DNA of 64,000 nucleotides from Riptortus pedestris (Eukaryota > Arthropoda > Insecta > Hemiptera > Alydidae), in NCBI GenBank assembly GCA_019009955.1, contig CM032233.1:124312001-124376000 (forward strand), written 5' to 3'. Below the pieces are notes generated by a model. That model did no database searches. It had not been told where the DNA came from and was given only the letters and a program-made list of their open reading frames with translations. The translations under genes were made by a program, and so were the position numbers. This document shows, one piece after another, positions 43,245-55,029 of this stretch; the first letter of the stretch is position 1, and each line of letters starts with the position of its first letter.

Positions 43245-44300
43245 AGCAGAAAGTTGAGTTTAACTTATCACGCCAATTTCAAAAAAATGTCTTCAAATTC
43301 CTATCGATCCAACCCACAAAAATGAGGTTCTCCCAAAACTGTATATATATTATATGTACATAATTGATTGATTGTGTTATTTGATTTAATGATCAATCAA
43401 TTATGTTATCAATCAGAATTGATTAATTTAATGATCAATCAATTATGTTATCAATCAGAATTGATTAATTTAATGATCAATCAATTATGTTATCTATAAT
43501 AATTAATTGATTTAATGAACAATCAATTAAGTTATCTATCATAATTGATTAATTTAATGATCAATCAATTATGTTATGAACATAATTTATCGATGGTGTT
43601 ATTTGAAATAATGATCAATCAATTAAGTTATCAACATAATTGATTTATGGTGTCATTTGATATAATGATCAATTAATTATGTTATCAACATAATTGATTA
43701 ATGGAGTTATTTGATATAATGATCAATCAGTTATGTTATCAACATAATTGATTGATGATGGCATTTGATTTAATGATTAATCTGTTATGTTATCAACATA
43801 ATTGATTGATGATGTCATTTGATTTAATGATCAATCAGTTATATAATCAACATAATTGATTGATGATGTTATTTGATTTAATAATCAATCAATTAAGTTA
43901 TCAACATAATTGATTGATGATGTTATTTGATTTAATGATCAATCAATTAAGTTATCAACATAATTGATTGATGGTGTTATTTGATTTAATGATCAATCAG
44001 TTATGTAATCAACATAATTGATTGATGGTGTTATTTGATTTAATGATCAATCAGTTATGTTATCAACATAATTGATTGATAGTGTTATTTGATTTAATGG
44101 TCAATCAATTATGTTGTCAAAATAATTGATGGTGATGTTAGTTGATTTAATGATCATTGAATTATGATTGATAACATTATCAGTCAATTATGTTCATGTT
44201 CATTAATGGCTGAAATCGCAGGCAAAATAGGGGGCGGGGGGTAGTTTGAAATTTCGAAAGATGTTATAGAACCAATTTAGTAAATTGTTGATCCACTACG
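43245..44300 (+). mobile_element. HLE copy whose core is replaced by a 54-bp tandem array
   Basis: Left part 43245-43350: 'tagcagaaagttgag', 'tgtcttcaaattcctatcga' and 'aaaatgaggttctcccaaaa' 'ctgtatatatat'. Right part from about 44195: 'gttcattaatggctgaaatc', a G-run (44231-44241), 'gtagtttgaaatttcg'. The array occupies the position where other copies carry (TA)n plus about 100 bp. Confidence 0.65.
43350..44190. repeat. Tandem array, 54-bp unit
   Basis: The unit is 'cataattgattgatgatgtt' + 'atttgatttaatgatcaatc' + 'aattaagttatcaa', about 15 copies. It is rich in the short palindromes TGATCA and AATTGATT/AATCAATT, so each unit can fold on itself. Confidence 0.9.
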
Positions 44301-44863
44301 ATTGTCCCTATATACATTTTTTCGTAACTCAACTATTAAGCGAGTTACTCGTACTTTCATGCTTTCGCCTTCACCAACCGGACGTTTTCTTATAACTAAT
44401 CGGATTTTTACTTATAATTAGAAAATATTTGTTGAGATGAGATCACTAGTCTATCAATACAGAACATAAAAAAGGGGTTAGCATATTTATATTTTCTGGT
44501 TTGGACAAAACATAAACGAATCCTTCGCCCAATAATTCACCTTCTATTTCAAACACATCACCTTGAACTGCAGCTTTGGAATATTTCAACTCCCTATCCA
44601 ATCCAAATGTTGAATACAATATGGGCCAATAGCGAGTAGATTCTCCTTCGGGCTTATATATCCCTCGTGTATTTATCTATTCCTATATAATAAACAGTCT
44701 CCTCCCGCAATCTGATACACAACAGCCATAACCTCATTCCACTTCCTCTATTTCTCCAGTAATAAGAAGCCAATGTAAACAGGAAATATAAGCAGGACGG
44801 GATATGATTTGATTGCTTGAAGCAAAAGATAATACACATACAGTACAAGGGTGGGATAACTAA

Positions 44864-45065
44864 AGAATAAAAAACCTTTCATGCAGGAGCAGCATAATCT
44901 AAGTAGATTTCTCTCGTGCTGGTATGGCGCTATAACTCATGTATCACCATAAATTCTCTATTTCTAAAGATAACGTAGATTCACTGGTCCTATTTCAGCC
45001 ATTAACGAATATGAAAATTAGAGTTGAATTAAGCGATTTATTTTGAATATGGTAAAGATCAAATA
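44864..45065 (-). repeat. Diverged HLE right end and interior
   Basis: 'tttcatgcaggagcagcata' 'atctaagtagatttct' keeps the order of the terminus. Then 'tcctatttcagccattaacg' and 'ggtaaagatcaaataaacat'. Confidence 0.5.
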
Positions 45066-45479
45066 AACATAATACCGGGGAGATTAACCTAAGTAACAAC
45101 AATACAACATACACCCCAATAACAATAATAATATATAGGTTAATCTCATTATTAAAGTATCGGAGTGATTAGTTTATATATGTAAATAATTCAATTCAAG
45201 TCAAAAAAAAAAAAAAAGATGGAAAAATAAGACCAATAAAAATTGGGAAAAATAAAATATTGAATATAATATAAATATAAAATAAAGGATAAAATAAAAC
45301 AATATAAATATAAATAGCGTGGAAAGGAGAATTACTAAAATGTGAGAAACTATGTACAGGCAATATATGAACAAACTACGTTGACTTACACACATTAACA
45401 AGGCACCGAACTAAACTGTAAATTATAAACTATGGAAGGGCGTAATAACCATGCAGTTGATCGCCCCTACAACAATCTC

Positions 45480-45772
45480 ATCTACCATCTACCATAATAC
45501 CGGCGAAATTGCGAATTTTCAAAATTTCTTTCCTCCCTCTCGCACTTGTCGGATTTCATCCATTAACGAACTTGAACTCTCTTTTTACATAAAAAGATTA
45601 AATATCGAGTTTGGTAACAATTAAAGCAAAATTGCGACCGCTAGACCAGTAACAGTCAAATATATATACAATTTTGAACGGACCTCATTTTCGTCATCTA
45701 CTAGGTAGGATCGATGGATATTCGAAGACCTCAATAGCTAATGATTTACCTTAAAGGAAATCTGCTAAAATT
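45480..45772 (-). repeat. HLE left half
   Basis: 'tttcatccattaacgaactt', 'gcgaccgctagaccagtaac', short TA core, 'gaacggacctcattttcgtc', 'taggtaggatcgatgg', and an eroded end 'accttaaaggaaatctgcta'. Confidence 0.75.
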
Positions 45773-45784
45773 AATGACCACGCT

Positions 45785-46528
45785 TACTTTTTAAGGGTTT
45801 TAGATGGGAAAAATTCAAAAAATTGAAAAATATCTGTTATTACAAGTCAGATCGAAAAATTGTATATAACCAAGCTTACTGCCAAGTTAATAGCTTATAA
45901 ATGTTGTTAAGCACATATTTTCTCTATAATTAATATTACCGGATTAGGGTTTTTTAGTTTTCATCCTTCAGTAAACCCCCACTGCTACTCATGACATATT
46001 AGAAATAAGCTGTTTTGTTATTAATGACTCTATTGTAAGCCTAAATACCAAATATTATTTAAAAGAGACCTTTGTTATTCGAGAGACATGCAAATTCGTT
46101 GGCTGATGACATCATTAAGATTTTTCGTTGTATTTAAAAGGTTTATTTGATCTATATCAGATATTTAACAGATTCATTCATCTCTTAAGTTCATAGTGGT
46201 TAGTGATAGTTAATTGAAATCGGGCTAGTAATTTATTTGAGGGTAGGGGGTTGGAAAATTCAAAATATCACCGTTATAATGAGTCTGATCGTAAAATATC
46301 ATAGAACTAATCTTCTTAATCTATTGATGATCTACAATTGGTCTCTTCTGACTTGAACTCAAGTATTAAACAAGTCATTCGTATTTTCTTGCTTTCAGCC
46401 TTCAGTAACTCTATTCTAGTCATTGGTTATTTACAAAGAAATAGAGAATATGTGCTGAGATGAGATCAAAGTATGTTATACCGTAGGAAATCTGCTTAGT
46501 TTATGGAATCCTTGCGTGAGGGATTATT
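45785..46528 (+). repeat. HLE interior and eroded right end
   Basis: 'gtcagatcgaaaaattgtat', 'cagtaaacccccactgctac' and a second interior piece precede GGAAATCTGCTTAGTTTATG and CTTGCGTGAGGGA (46486-46522). The hairpin is lost. Confidence 0.6.
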
Positions 46529-46529
46529 A

Positions 46530-47680
46530 AAGTTATGTTTAATGTATTTATAATTTACGCAGGGTTATAATAGACGAATAAGTATGATTAGATGGGGCTA
46601 ATTATGTCACTTAGCTTTGTAAAGTCATCCCTGTATTGGTAGTAGAGCCATGGGAATCAGACATTATTACTTGGTAATTTGAGAAGTTATCTATTTAATA
46701 GGGGAGACTGTGAAATGACAGGAAATATTTGCTACCTCTACAGTCGAGCTGCGGTCCATATTAGAGGGATGTTTAACTTTGGCATTTTGTGTAGATGGTT
46801 GAGATTGGTAGTATTAGAGGAGCTGTCGGAATTAAAAGCATCCAAGCAAAGGCTGAGGGAGGGAATGGCCGATGGGAGTTGCCATGTAGAGAGGAGTAGC
46901 AGGAAGCTGAAAACAGATATTAGAATGGGGAAGTGAAACTGTTATATTGGAGCCTGCCGCCCCCGAGCAGAACCTTTGTCGCGCCCTTAAATATCGCAAC
47001 TTCCGCCTTCCGACAGACCAGCTCCCGTTTCCACTCGACTAACTTCTCGAGAGGTCCGGTTTTTGGAAATGTAAATAAGAACGATTTGAGATCTTGTTAA
47101 AGGAAGAAGACTGAAATTCGGATTTAATCTTAGCCCAAGCGATTCGGGTAAACCTTGGAGCTGGCCTTTTAATTAAAATTGTCTTTTGGCTTGAAAGGAA
47201 TCAGCCTAAGGGCTGTGTGGGCCTTTAGGGTAGATGGGGTAGTTTCCAAGTCCCTCCCCTTGAATGGGAGGTCCCCCTTCGGCTCAGTAATCTAACAGAG
47301 AATCTAATAATACAACTTACTTGTTTGCTACCTCAGAGTAAAACTTGCATTTATCTGAGGCAAAGTACCATCATTAAATAAGTCATTTAATTAATAGCTT
47401 TACTGAAGATTTAATGAGCAAAATACCAAGCTTCCATGAGATTCTGTTAGCTATATGAATTAGAACTATTGCCAACTTTTAATTTAAATTAGTTATATAC
47501 TTGTTTATACTCATTAAACCTTTTTTGCACTTATCGATTATCGGGAGATTCATTTAAAGACGATTATTAAATCATCGAGCCATAGGAGTACTAGACGGGA
47601 GGAAGTTGTTCTTGCCAGACTCAGGATTGGCCGCACATCACTGACACATTGACATAATGACAGAGACAGACAACCCAATG
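46530..47680. other. Unassigned, possibly single-copy sequence
   Basis: It is GC-richer and free of HLE motifs. The plus-strand frame 46679-46936 (85 codons, with a basic/acidic second half ELSELKASKQRLREGMADGS) has no recognised domain. It is the best candidate here for non-repetitive sequence, but I cannot support a gene. Confidence 0.3.
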
Positions 47681-47689
47681 TGGAAAAAG

Positions 47690-48489
47690 TCCATCAAGCA
47701 GGGGCTGCGTTAACTAAACAGATTTCCCTCGCGAAGATTAATAACAGATAAACCTACATACCACTTAACACAACACCACCGTGAATATTAAGTGAATAAA
47801 TACAAACGGTAATAAGAAATCTTTTGCCGCCGGGAAGCGTCTCACATGTAAACAAACAAGTCGGCCAGTGACACACCGGAAAGAAAAACAATAACTGAAA
47901 CATATCAGAATATAACATATTCGTTTTATTGAAAACTATGTACTATACCTAGTACTGTAATTTATAATGAATCAGAATAATTTTTATCTCAATCAATCAA
48001 ATTTTAGTAGTCCAATAATTTAAGACGTGGGGGGGGGGCCAAATGAACATATTTGCATCTACCTATAATAACGGCACCTTAAAAACAATATTTGGTATTT
48101 AAGCTTCGAATAATGTGGTTTATTACATAAACCGAGTATTGTTTATGTAACATGAAAAGGAATGGGTGTTTGATGAAGGCTGGAAACTGAAAAATGCAAA
48201 AATCTCGGTAAATATTCAAGATAGAGAATAAATGCCTATAATAATATTTATAGTACATTTACTTTTCAATAGGATAGGTTCAATACATTTTTTCTATCCG
48301 ACTTATAGTAACGGAGATATTTCGAATTTTCAAATTTCTCCCCCTTTAACCCCGCCCCCTCCTGATTTTTAGACGTTAACGAGCTTGATCTTTCTTTTTA
48401 CATAAAACTACTAAATATCGAGTTTGGTAACGATCAAATAAAAATTGCGACCGCTAGAGCGGTAACAGACAAATCTCTCTCTCTCTCTC

Positions 48490-48535
<46 letters not shown>
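47690..48535 (-). mobile_element. HLE copy, long subfamily, missing left end
   Basis: Right end AGTCCATCAAGCAGGGGCTG with CGTTAACTAAACAGATTTCC, interior 'acatgtaaacaaacaagtcg', G-run (48029-48038), 'gaccgctagagcggtaacag', then (CT)n and (TA)n. At the TA core it passes into R5. Confidence 0.75.
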
Positions 48536-48538
<3 letters not shown>

Positions 48539-48562
48539 GTGTTGTTGTTTTTGACCAGGTTT

Positions 48563-48602
<40 letters not shown>

Positions 48603-48900
48603 GTGTTGTTATTGGTTTTTTTTTTTTGGGAGTTTTGGTCAATGTTGGTGAAAAAATCTTAGTTCATTCCAATATTTCCAGAATATTTATTTTATCTTCT
48701 TCAGGGCTAAAACTACAGGTACAACTATATATATATATATATATATTGCACATTGTTATTAGAGTGTAACAGATAGCGTTTGTGTTAATTCTACTTACCA
48801 AAACTAAAGATACTTAAAAGCGAGATGTGGGTTTTCTCGCTTTAATAGAATTTGTTTTTCATTAAGTACTAAACACTAAAAATATTTCGTTCAAATCGGT
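48536..48900. repeat. Unclassified repeat R5, copy 2
   Basis: 'tttttgaccaggtt', 'gagttttggtcaatgttggt', 'cttcttcagggctaaaacta' and 'attgcacattgttatt' match the inverse of 25800-26030. TA, GT and T microsatellites interrupt it. Confidence 0.6.
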
Positions 48901-49530
48901 GGGGGGAAGGCTGTGCACTCCCCTTGTTAGAGGTGCCATTCAGTACTCATGAAGCATTTGCTGATAAACAATTTTCACTTTGTTCTCAACTTATCCAAAC
49001 TTTAACAATTAATATCGGTTAATAATTGAATTTTCATGAAAAGGTGTGTGTCGTAACAGTTTTCAAGTCAATTCACGGCACTGATGAATCCTAGGAATTC
49101 TAGGACTTCGAACATTACGAAACTGATCGGATCCCTTTTGTATCGGTTACTCAACATCGCGCCTAGCTCTCGAAACATTCTCCACTACAAAGAATGGAAA
49201 GGGTTTCGAGGAATAGCAAAGAATTTAGGGGCTCCAATCCACTTTCAGCTGACAAACGCTCTTCTTCCTGGAACACTTTACCGAAACTCTTCAGAATCCC
49301 TTCAAACATGAATCCTCTGAACCTGGTAGTTCCTAAGCGATATAGAATGCTCATTGGCTAGCTAGGTGGATTGCCAGTAATGGCGTGCTGTGATAATGAA
49401 ACTAGTAATAATGTTCTTTCGGCATGTCTACTAACACAATGATTTTTACGGTGACTTGCTGTCGAGGCTGTTGTTGATGACCTGCCCCACAGTTAACTGA
49501 CTCTCACAAAGGTCGGATATGCTTATTTTT
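48900..49530. other. Unassigned sequence
   Basis: 'caaatcggtggggggaaggc' 'tgtgcactccccttg' (48890-48925) also occurs near 12755-12795, so it is a dispersed repeat fragment. The plus frame 49084-49311 has 'SLLYRLLNIAPSSRN' but no recognised domain. Confidence 0.3.
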
Positions 49531-49637
49531 TGGAAGACAAATCAGCTATTGAGGTCATACTCATGACGCGATTTTAGAAAAAATTCTTCAAATGTCCATC
49601 CATCCTACCCAGGAGATGATGAAAATGAGGACCGTTC

Positions 49638-49696
<59 letters not shown>

Positions 49697-50560
49697 TATT
49701 ACAAAAATAATAATATACGTAGATTATTAGAGTTCTTTTGGATTGCAAAATTAAACACGGAAGCTTTAGAGTTTTTATCACTACACAATTTATTTGATAA
49801 TGCACTACACATTTGATAATTTAATCTTAACTACTGCTCACAGTATGCACTAATAATTTAAATTTTTATTTCACAGTACAGTAACTCACGATCACGCGAA
49901 TCACTGAAGATCACAAAACACGGCACTGCACTGATCTTCACAAAGTACATGGCACTGCACTGTGCTTCCCATAAACACGGCACTACACTGATCTCATAAA
50001 AAACAGCACTGGAACTATAAAATGCACTGGTTACTAAAGCTGCACTGAACGTAATGTTATTCACTAGAGGAAAACTGAGAACAAATTAACTGCCCATCTA
50101 GCTGTGCCGCTTTTATAGACGGGCGACGAGATCAAAGAAATAGGGCCCAGACTGGAGCCCATACTAACACCACCAAGAACAAATACTGTTGTCATTGAAC
50201 TTCTACTTTGTGAGATATATACAAATACCCACTTGATTCTTTTGTTCTTGGTGTACTAAAATAGGAGTGTTGAGATAAAAATTAGTTCAGGGATAAACTG
50301 AGATAGTTGGGATAAGTTACAGCACTAGCTAGAGTAAATAGTTTTCAATAAACTTCATGTGATATATTCAGATATATTTCAGTAATGGTTTTTCTTTCTG
50401 GTGAAGAAAATTTCTATATATCTCTTCAGCTCTCAGCGGCTGGGAAACCAGTTTGTTTAGAATCAGACTCTTTCCTCTGGGAGGTTATTAAAATTGACTG
50501 AAAGATTTCCCATTACCGTTTGTACTTATTCATTTAATATTCTGTGACGGATTTTTTTGA
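49531..50560 (+). mobile_element. HLE copy split by an LTR at the TA core
   Basis: The left end 49531-49689 ('aatcagctattgaggtcata', 'ccatcctacccaggagatga', TA core) resumes after the LTR at about 50170 ('gttgtcattgaacttctact' ... 'gtttgtacttattcatttaa') and ends in an eroded CTGTGACGGATT. Confidence 0.7.
49690..50169 (-). mobile_element. LTR of family LTR-A, minus strand, inside HLE
   Basis: On the minus strand it starts TGTTAGTATGGGCTCC, has TATAAAAGCGGC, then the same style of CAGTGCAGTGCCGTG repeats as the 3400-4077 LTR, AAATAAA signals, and the shared string GCAATCCAAAAGAACTCT near its end. It closes GTAATAAACAACA. No internal region is present, so it looks like a solo LTR. I see no matching 4-bp duplication, so the exact ends are uncertain. 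Confidence 0.65.
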
Positions 50561-50884
50561 GTTGAGGTGATACCCAATTTTACCCATTGCCGGAGGGGCC
50601 TCAGCTGTAGTTCAGTGCACCTGCATTTCTTTATTTCTTGTTTGGGACCGTACCTGCTGGGGATTGCTTGCTTTAACTCACGAGAGTCACTAATTTCTTA
50701 TTTCTTCTGTCCTACTTATATCAGTTTCAAATCAAACCAAAAGTTTTTTCTTTAATTATTTGTCAAAGTTGTTGATCGACATCAATATTTTAAGATACAT
50801 TTTAAACCAATATCTAAATTATCAAATATCGTACGATTTAATTAATAGTAGAGAATGGTTGGGTATCGGCTACAATGTCATCTC

Positions 50885-51812
50885 GTTCGTTATTGGCACA
50901 CACTTAATAAAAATACAAATATTATGGTTAATATTCAAGATAGGGAATAAATGTATATGACAATATTTATTGTAAATTTAATTTGCAATTAGATTGTTCT
51001 ATACAATGTTTCCACCCGACGTATAGTAACGGAGATATTTCGAATTTTCAAAAATCCTCCCCTCTTAACCCCCCCCCTCTCACTTGTCCGATTTCAGCCA
51101 TTAACGAACTTGATCTTCATTTTCGACATATCTCCGTTACTATACGTTGGATCGAAAAAGTATATAGAACCAACCCTATTGCAAATTAAATGTGCTATAA
51201 ATATTTTTATATATATTTATTTTTTATCTTGAATATTAACCGAGATATTTGCATTTTTATTAAGTGTTTGTGGATAACGGACAAAATGAGATCGGCTACT
51301 GTCGGTTCTCGTCGTAAGTATCCGGGTTAGTTGAGCCGTTTCCGTAACTGGTCGGCTCTCGTGTAAGCTTCAGTTTTTGTCGCCTAACCTTGTACTTTGT
51401 GAGATATATGCAAATACGTTCTTTTCATCCGCCCCCCCCCCTTCTTTAGTTCTTATACTACTAAAATTTGAGTTATTTAAATATAAATTATCCTGATTCA
51501 TTATAAATTGTAGTAGTAAATATATTAAATAATTTGCAATAAAGTTAATGTGTTGTTATATCAGTAATTGTTTTTCTTTCCGGTGAAGAATATATGTTCT
51601 ATCTGTTCAGCTTTGAGTGGTTGGCAGACCTATTTGTTTACAATTCAGAAGCCGTTTCTGTTGGGAGCTTATTAAAATTAACAGAAAGATTTCTCATTAC
51701 CGTTTGTATTCATTCACTGTGGTATTAAGTGTTAGCAGTATGCATATTTCTCTATTGTAAAACTTCATTTGGGAAATCTGCTTAGTTTACGCAGCCCCTG
51801 CGTGACGGACCT
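50885..51812. repeat. HLE inverted pair: minus interior joined to plus interior and right end
   Basis: 50885-51117 runs on the minus strand ('taatattcaagatagggaat' ... 'cagccattaacgaacttgat'). 51125-51812 runs on the plus strand ('tatctccgttactatacgtt' ... 'GGGAAATCTGCTTAG', CGCAGCCCCTGCG, GACGGAC at 51771-51810). A short-subfamily segment ('gtttccgtaactggtcggct') lies inside a long-subfamily copy, so it is a mosaic. Confidence 0.7.
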
Positions 51813-51814
51813 TT

Positions 51815-52740
51815 TATAAAATACACTACTGATAAATAATATAAATGTTTTGATTTAAATAATGCTATTCTTTTCCTTTCAAATGAAGTTCTATATTTAT
51901 TTGATTTTATAAATGATGAGAAACTCTTCTCCACCTTAAAGAGAAAATGTAAGGAAATATTTTGTAGCTTTATTTAATAATTGTACATATTTGATATTAT
52001 TCATCTTGTGTATAAGAGCATCCTTCAGGCATGAAGTTCTTTAATTTATTATTACACTAAGATCATGTTTTAATAGATATAACACATTCAAGCTATCTGT
52101 TAAAGAGTTTTACTTCTGAAAATGAAACGCTGCTTTCCCCGAAATATTGATGTTTGTGGTTTGGGGAAAGAGAAGATGAACTTCAACTCTTTCACAAACA
52201 ATATGGTTAAGTACATAAATATTAAAGGAAAAGTCATTGTTTTTGACTCCGTAAGGAAAGGCAGGCAGGAGTCTCGACTTTCAGTTAAATATAAACCTAT
52301 TGCTCTCTTCTGCAATTTAAATATTTTTTTTTTTAGTAATACCAATGCATAATGTTTACCAACTACGAAAATAGCCGTTGTATATTAGTAATAGAGGAGA
52401 TAACTAATGGAAGCAGAAAGTAAATATGGAACTAAAAGAGAGTAATATTAATCCCTCCGCTTAGGGATCGGTATTAAAAATTCAACTACTAGTCAAGTTA
52501 AATGAAGATTCGAAGACGATATATAGGTAAAATCCCACTTCAAAATATGTCAATTCAATTTCCTTTGGGTGATTTTGTGAGATTTTCTTAATTCAAATAA
52601 ATTTCTTCAGTGCTCTAGAATTGGTCCATATTCAGGATTGGTTTAGGACCAATCTTGTTTAGCTATTAATGTTTTACAGCTGTTGCTCTATACGTGTATT
52701 CGTAACTCATATATAAAGACAGTTATTTGAATTTTTTTTT
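51815..52740. other. Unassigned AT-rich sequence
   Basis: The frames at 52100-52352 on both strands overlap and have no recognised domain. No HLE motif is present. Confidence 0.3.
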
Positions 52741-52869
52741 ATTTTTAGCAGATTTACCTTTTGGGAAATTAGCTATTGAAGTTGTAGTCATGACGCGATT
52801 TTCGAAACATTTCTCAAAATGTCCATCAATCCTACCTACCTACTAGATGACGTAACTGAGATCCGTTCT

Positions 52870-52924
<55 letters not shown>

Positions 52925-53363
52925 CTGTTACCAGTCTAGCGGACGCCATTTTTGGTTAATCGTTCCCAAACTTGACATATAAGTGTTTTATGTAAAAAAA
53001 AAGATCCAGTTCGTTAACAGCTGAAATCGGACTTGGGGAAGGGGAAGGGGGGTTTAGAGGGGAGTAATTTCGAAAATTCTTAATATCTCCGTTATTTTGC
53101 GTCGGATCGAAAAATTGTAAAGCGCCATTCTTATTGCAAGTGTGATGTTCTATAAATGTTGTTATGTACAGTTTTACATTATCTTTAATATTAACCGAAA
53201 CATTTACATTTTATAGTTTTCGGCCTTCAGTAAGCCCTCACTTCTACTTATGCCTTATTAACAATAAGCTGTTATATAATGAAGCACTTTAGTTGTAGCC
53301 TAATTAACAAATATTGTTCTCATTGAACTTTTACGTCTTGTGATAAATGCAAATGCGTGACGT

Positions 53364-53967
53364 AAGTGATAAATGGAAACTTCACATCACATTAAAAAGA
53401 CAAGAAGTGAATCGACGGTACAGACTCCTACTAAGACTACTTGACAACAGATCTAAACTATCACTACACAACAAACGACTGATTTATACGACAGTACTCC
53501 GACCAATATGGACGTACGGACTTGAACTTTGGGGTTCCACTAAACCTTCAAATTCCTACAAAATCCAAACCCTCCAATCCAGAATACTCCGCAAAATTAC
53601 AGGTTCCTTATTTTACGTACCCAATGTAACTCTCCATAACGACCTCAACATTCCTTTTGTCCATAGCCTCGCCAAAACCCGATTTCAGAAATTCCACACT
53701 CTCCTTCCAGCACATCCTAATCCTTTAGTCGAATCACTTTCATCTAGCCATATTCCAGAAAACCCAAGGCGACGTCTGAAGCATAAGTGGCCAAGAGATC
53801 ATCTTGTGTAGTGAACAGTTTAACTCCATAATACAACCCAATGTTCCCTCCACTGTGGGTATTGTCAATGGACAACTTCCCACCTCAAGACAATAATCAA
53901 ACCATTCTTAGTATCATATCATTTGTTGTTGCATATAAATGAATAAATACTAACAAAAGTGGTAAAT
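53364..53967 (+). mobile_element. Jockey-like insertion with 11-bp duplication, 5'-truncated
   Basis: The insert is 53375-53956 (582 bp). AAGTGATAAAT (53364-53374) and AAGTGGTAAAT (53957-53967) match at 10 of 11. The 3' end is 'ttgttgcatataaatgaata' 'aatactaac'. It belongs to the same family as 16386-18140 and 23388-23989, and is the best-preserved copy. Confidence 0.88.
53375..53811 (+). pseudogene. ORF2 C-terminal fragment of the jockey-like element (uninterrupted)
   Basis: About 144 codons stay open to the stop at 53809: ITLKRQEVNRRYRLLLRLLD, LIYTTVLRPIWTYGLELWGS, TLQSRILRKITGSLFYVPNV, TLHNDLNIPFVHSLAKTRFQ and a basic end PRRRLKHKWPRDHLV. This is the region after the RT palm in jockey-type ORF2 ('TVLRPIWTYG.ELWG' is typical). 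The first ten residues of the open frame come from HLE sequence, so the apparent ATG at 53347 is not a genuine start. RT and endonuclease domains are missing. It is recent compared with the mutated 16.4-kb copy. Confidence 0.85.
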
Positions 53968-54000
53968 CTGCTTAGTTAACACAGCCCCTGCGTGACGGAC

Positions 54001-54550
54001 TTTTGGCCTTCTGTAAATCCCACTTCTACACATCAGAGTTTTACTTAGAAACAAGGGAAATCTGCTAATAGAAATAGAAAACATAGGATGAGATGTGACT
54101 ACCCGAGTGTCATTCTAGCATGTGGGAAATCTGCTTAGTTTTCCCCCGTTCCAAATGCAACAGGATCAGTTGTAGGCTAGTCCTTTTTAGGGTTTTATTA
54201 CCATCTGCTGTAGGATTGAAGCCGGCGTGTTTAGCGGAATTAGGTTGAGGGTGGAAGAGGGGGAGAATAATTTAGGCCCGAATCAATCTAGGTGTGTATT
54301 GTGGAAAGAGAGAATTGGTAGGGCTATAGGTTAGCAATGTCTATCCCGGCCACACATACGCACCAATCATTCCCCTGATTAAACAACTAGCCAGCCCGCA
54401 GCAATAGATCCGACATAGCCTCAATTCCTCTACACAAACACTCCCCCCCTCCCCACCACCATCCTTCACTCTACATTCAAATCAAAATCAATAAGAACTT
54501 TTAAGTACTTTAAGAGCGTATTTACAGTCAGAGACTCAAATTCCACTTAC
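54001..54550. other. HLE end fragments and unassigned sequence
   Basis: A left-end fragment on the minus strand ('aagggaaatctgctaatag', 54055-54073) and a right-end fragment GGGAAATCTGCTTAG (54123-54137) lie here. The remainder is unassigned. Confidence 0.45.
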
Positions 54551-54554
54551 GAAA

Positions 54555-55020
54555 GTCAGTCACGGAGGTGCTGCGTAATCTAAGCAAATTTCCCACGTGA
54601 AGTTTTACAATAGAGAAATCTGCATACTCGTAACACTTAACACCACAGTGAATAAATACAAACGGTAATGAGAAATCTTTCTGTTAATTTTAATAAGCTC
54701 CCAACAGAAACGGCTTCTGAATTGTAATCGAATAGGTTTGTCAACCACTCAAAGCTGAACAGATAGTCATATTCTTCACCGGACAGAATAACAATTACTG
54801 ATATAACAGAACACATTAACTTTATTGCAAACTATTTAATATATTTACTACTACAATTTATAATGAATCAGGATAATGTATTTTTAAATAACACAAATTT
54901 TAGTAGTATAAGAAGTAAAGAAGGGGAGGGGGGGCGGATGAAAAGAACGTATTTGAATATATCTCACAAAGTACAAGGTTAGACGACAAGAACTGTTATA
55001 AGATGCTTATACGGGAGCCG
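54555..55020 (-). repeat. HLE right end and mosaic interior
   Basis: GTCAGTCACGGAGGTGCTGC with GTAATCTAAGCAAATTTCCC, then long-subfamily interior ('ccgtgaataaatac' region, G-run 54927-54934) passing into short-subfamily 'cgggagccgaacaattacgg'. It has the same mosaic arrangement as 51125-51812. Confidence 0.68.
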
Positions 55021-55029
55021 AACAATTAC

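Larger units (their letters stand above)
52746..54000 (+). mobile_element. HLE copy, compact-type right half, split by a jockey-like insertion
   Basis: Left end TAGCAGATTTACCTTTTGGG, TA core (52876-52920), G-run, and interior to 'tgataaatgcaaatgcgtga'. After the insertion come GGTAAATCTGCTTAGTTAAC, ACAGCCCCTGCG and TGACGGAC. Removing the insertion restores the junction seen in the compact copies at 13551 and 56589. Confidence 0.82.

Noticed and set aside
43350..44190. Regulatory operator array (TGATCA palindromes)
   Set aside because: The palindromes recur only because the 54-bp unit is tandemly repeated. No gene lies nearby.
53347..53376. Start codon for the 154-residue frame
   Set aside because: The first ten residues are encoded by HLE sequence upstream of the target duplication. 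The frame is a chance fusion.
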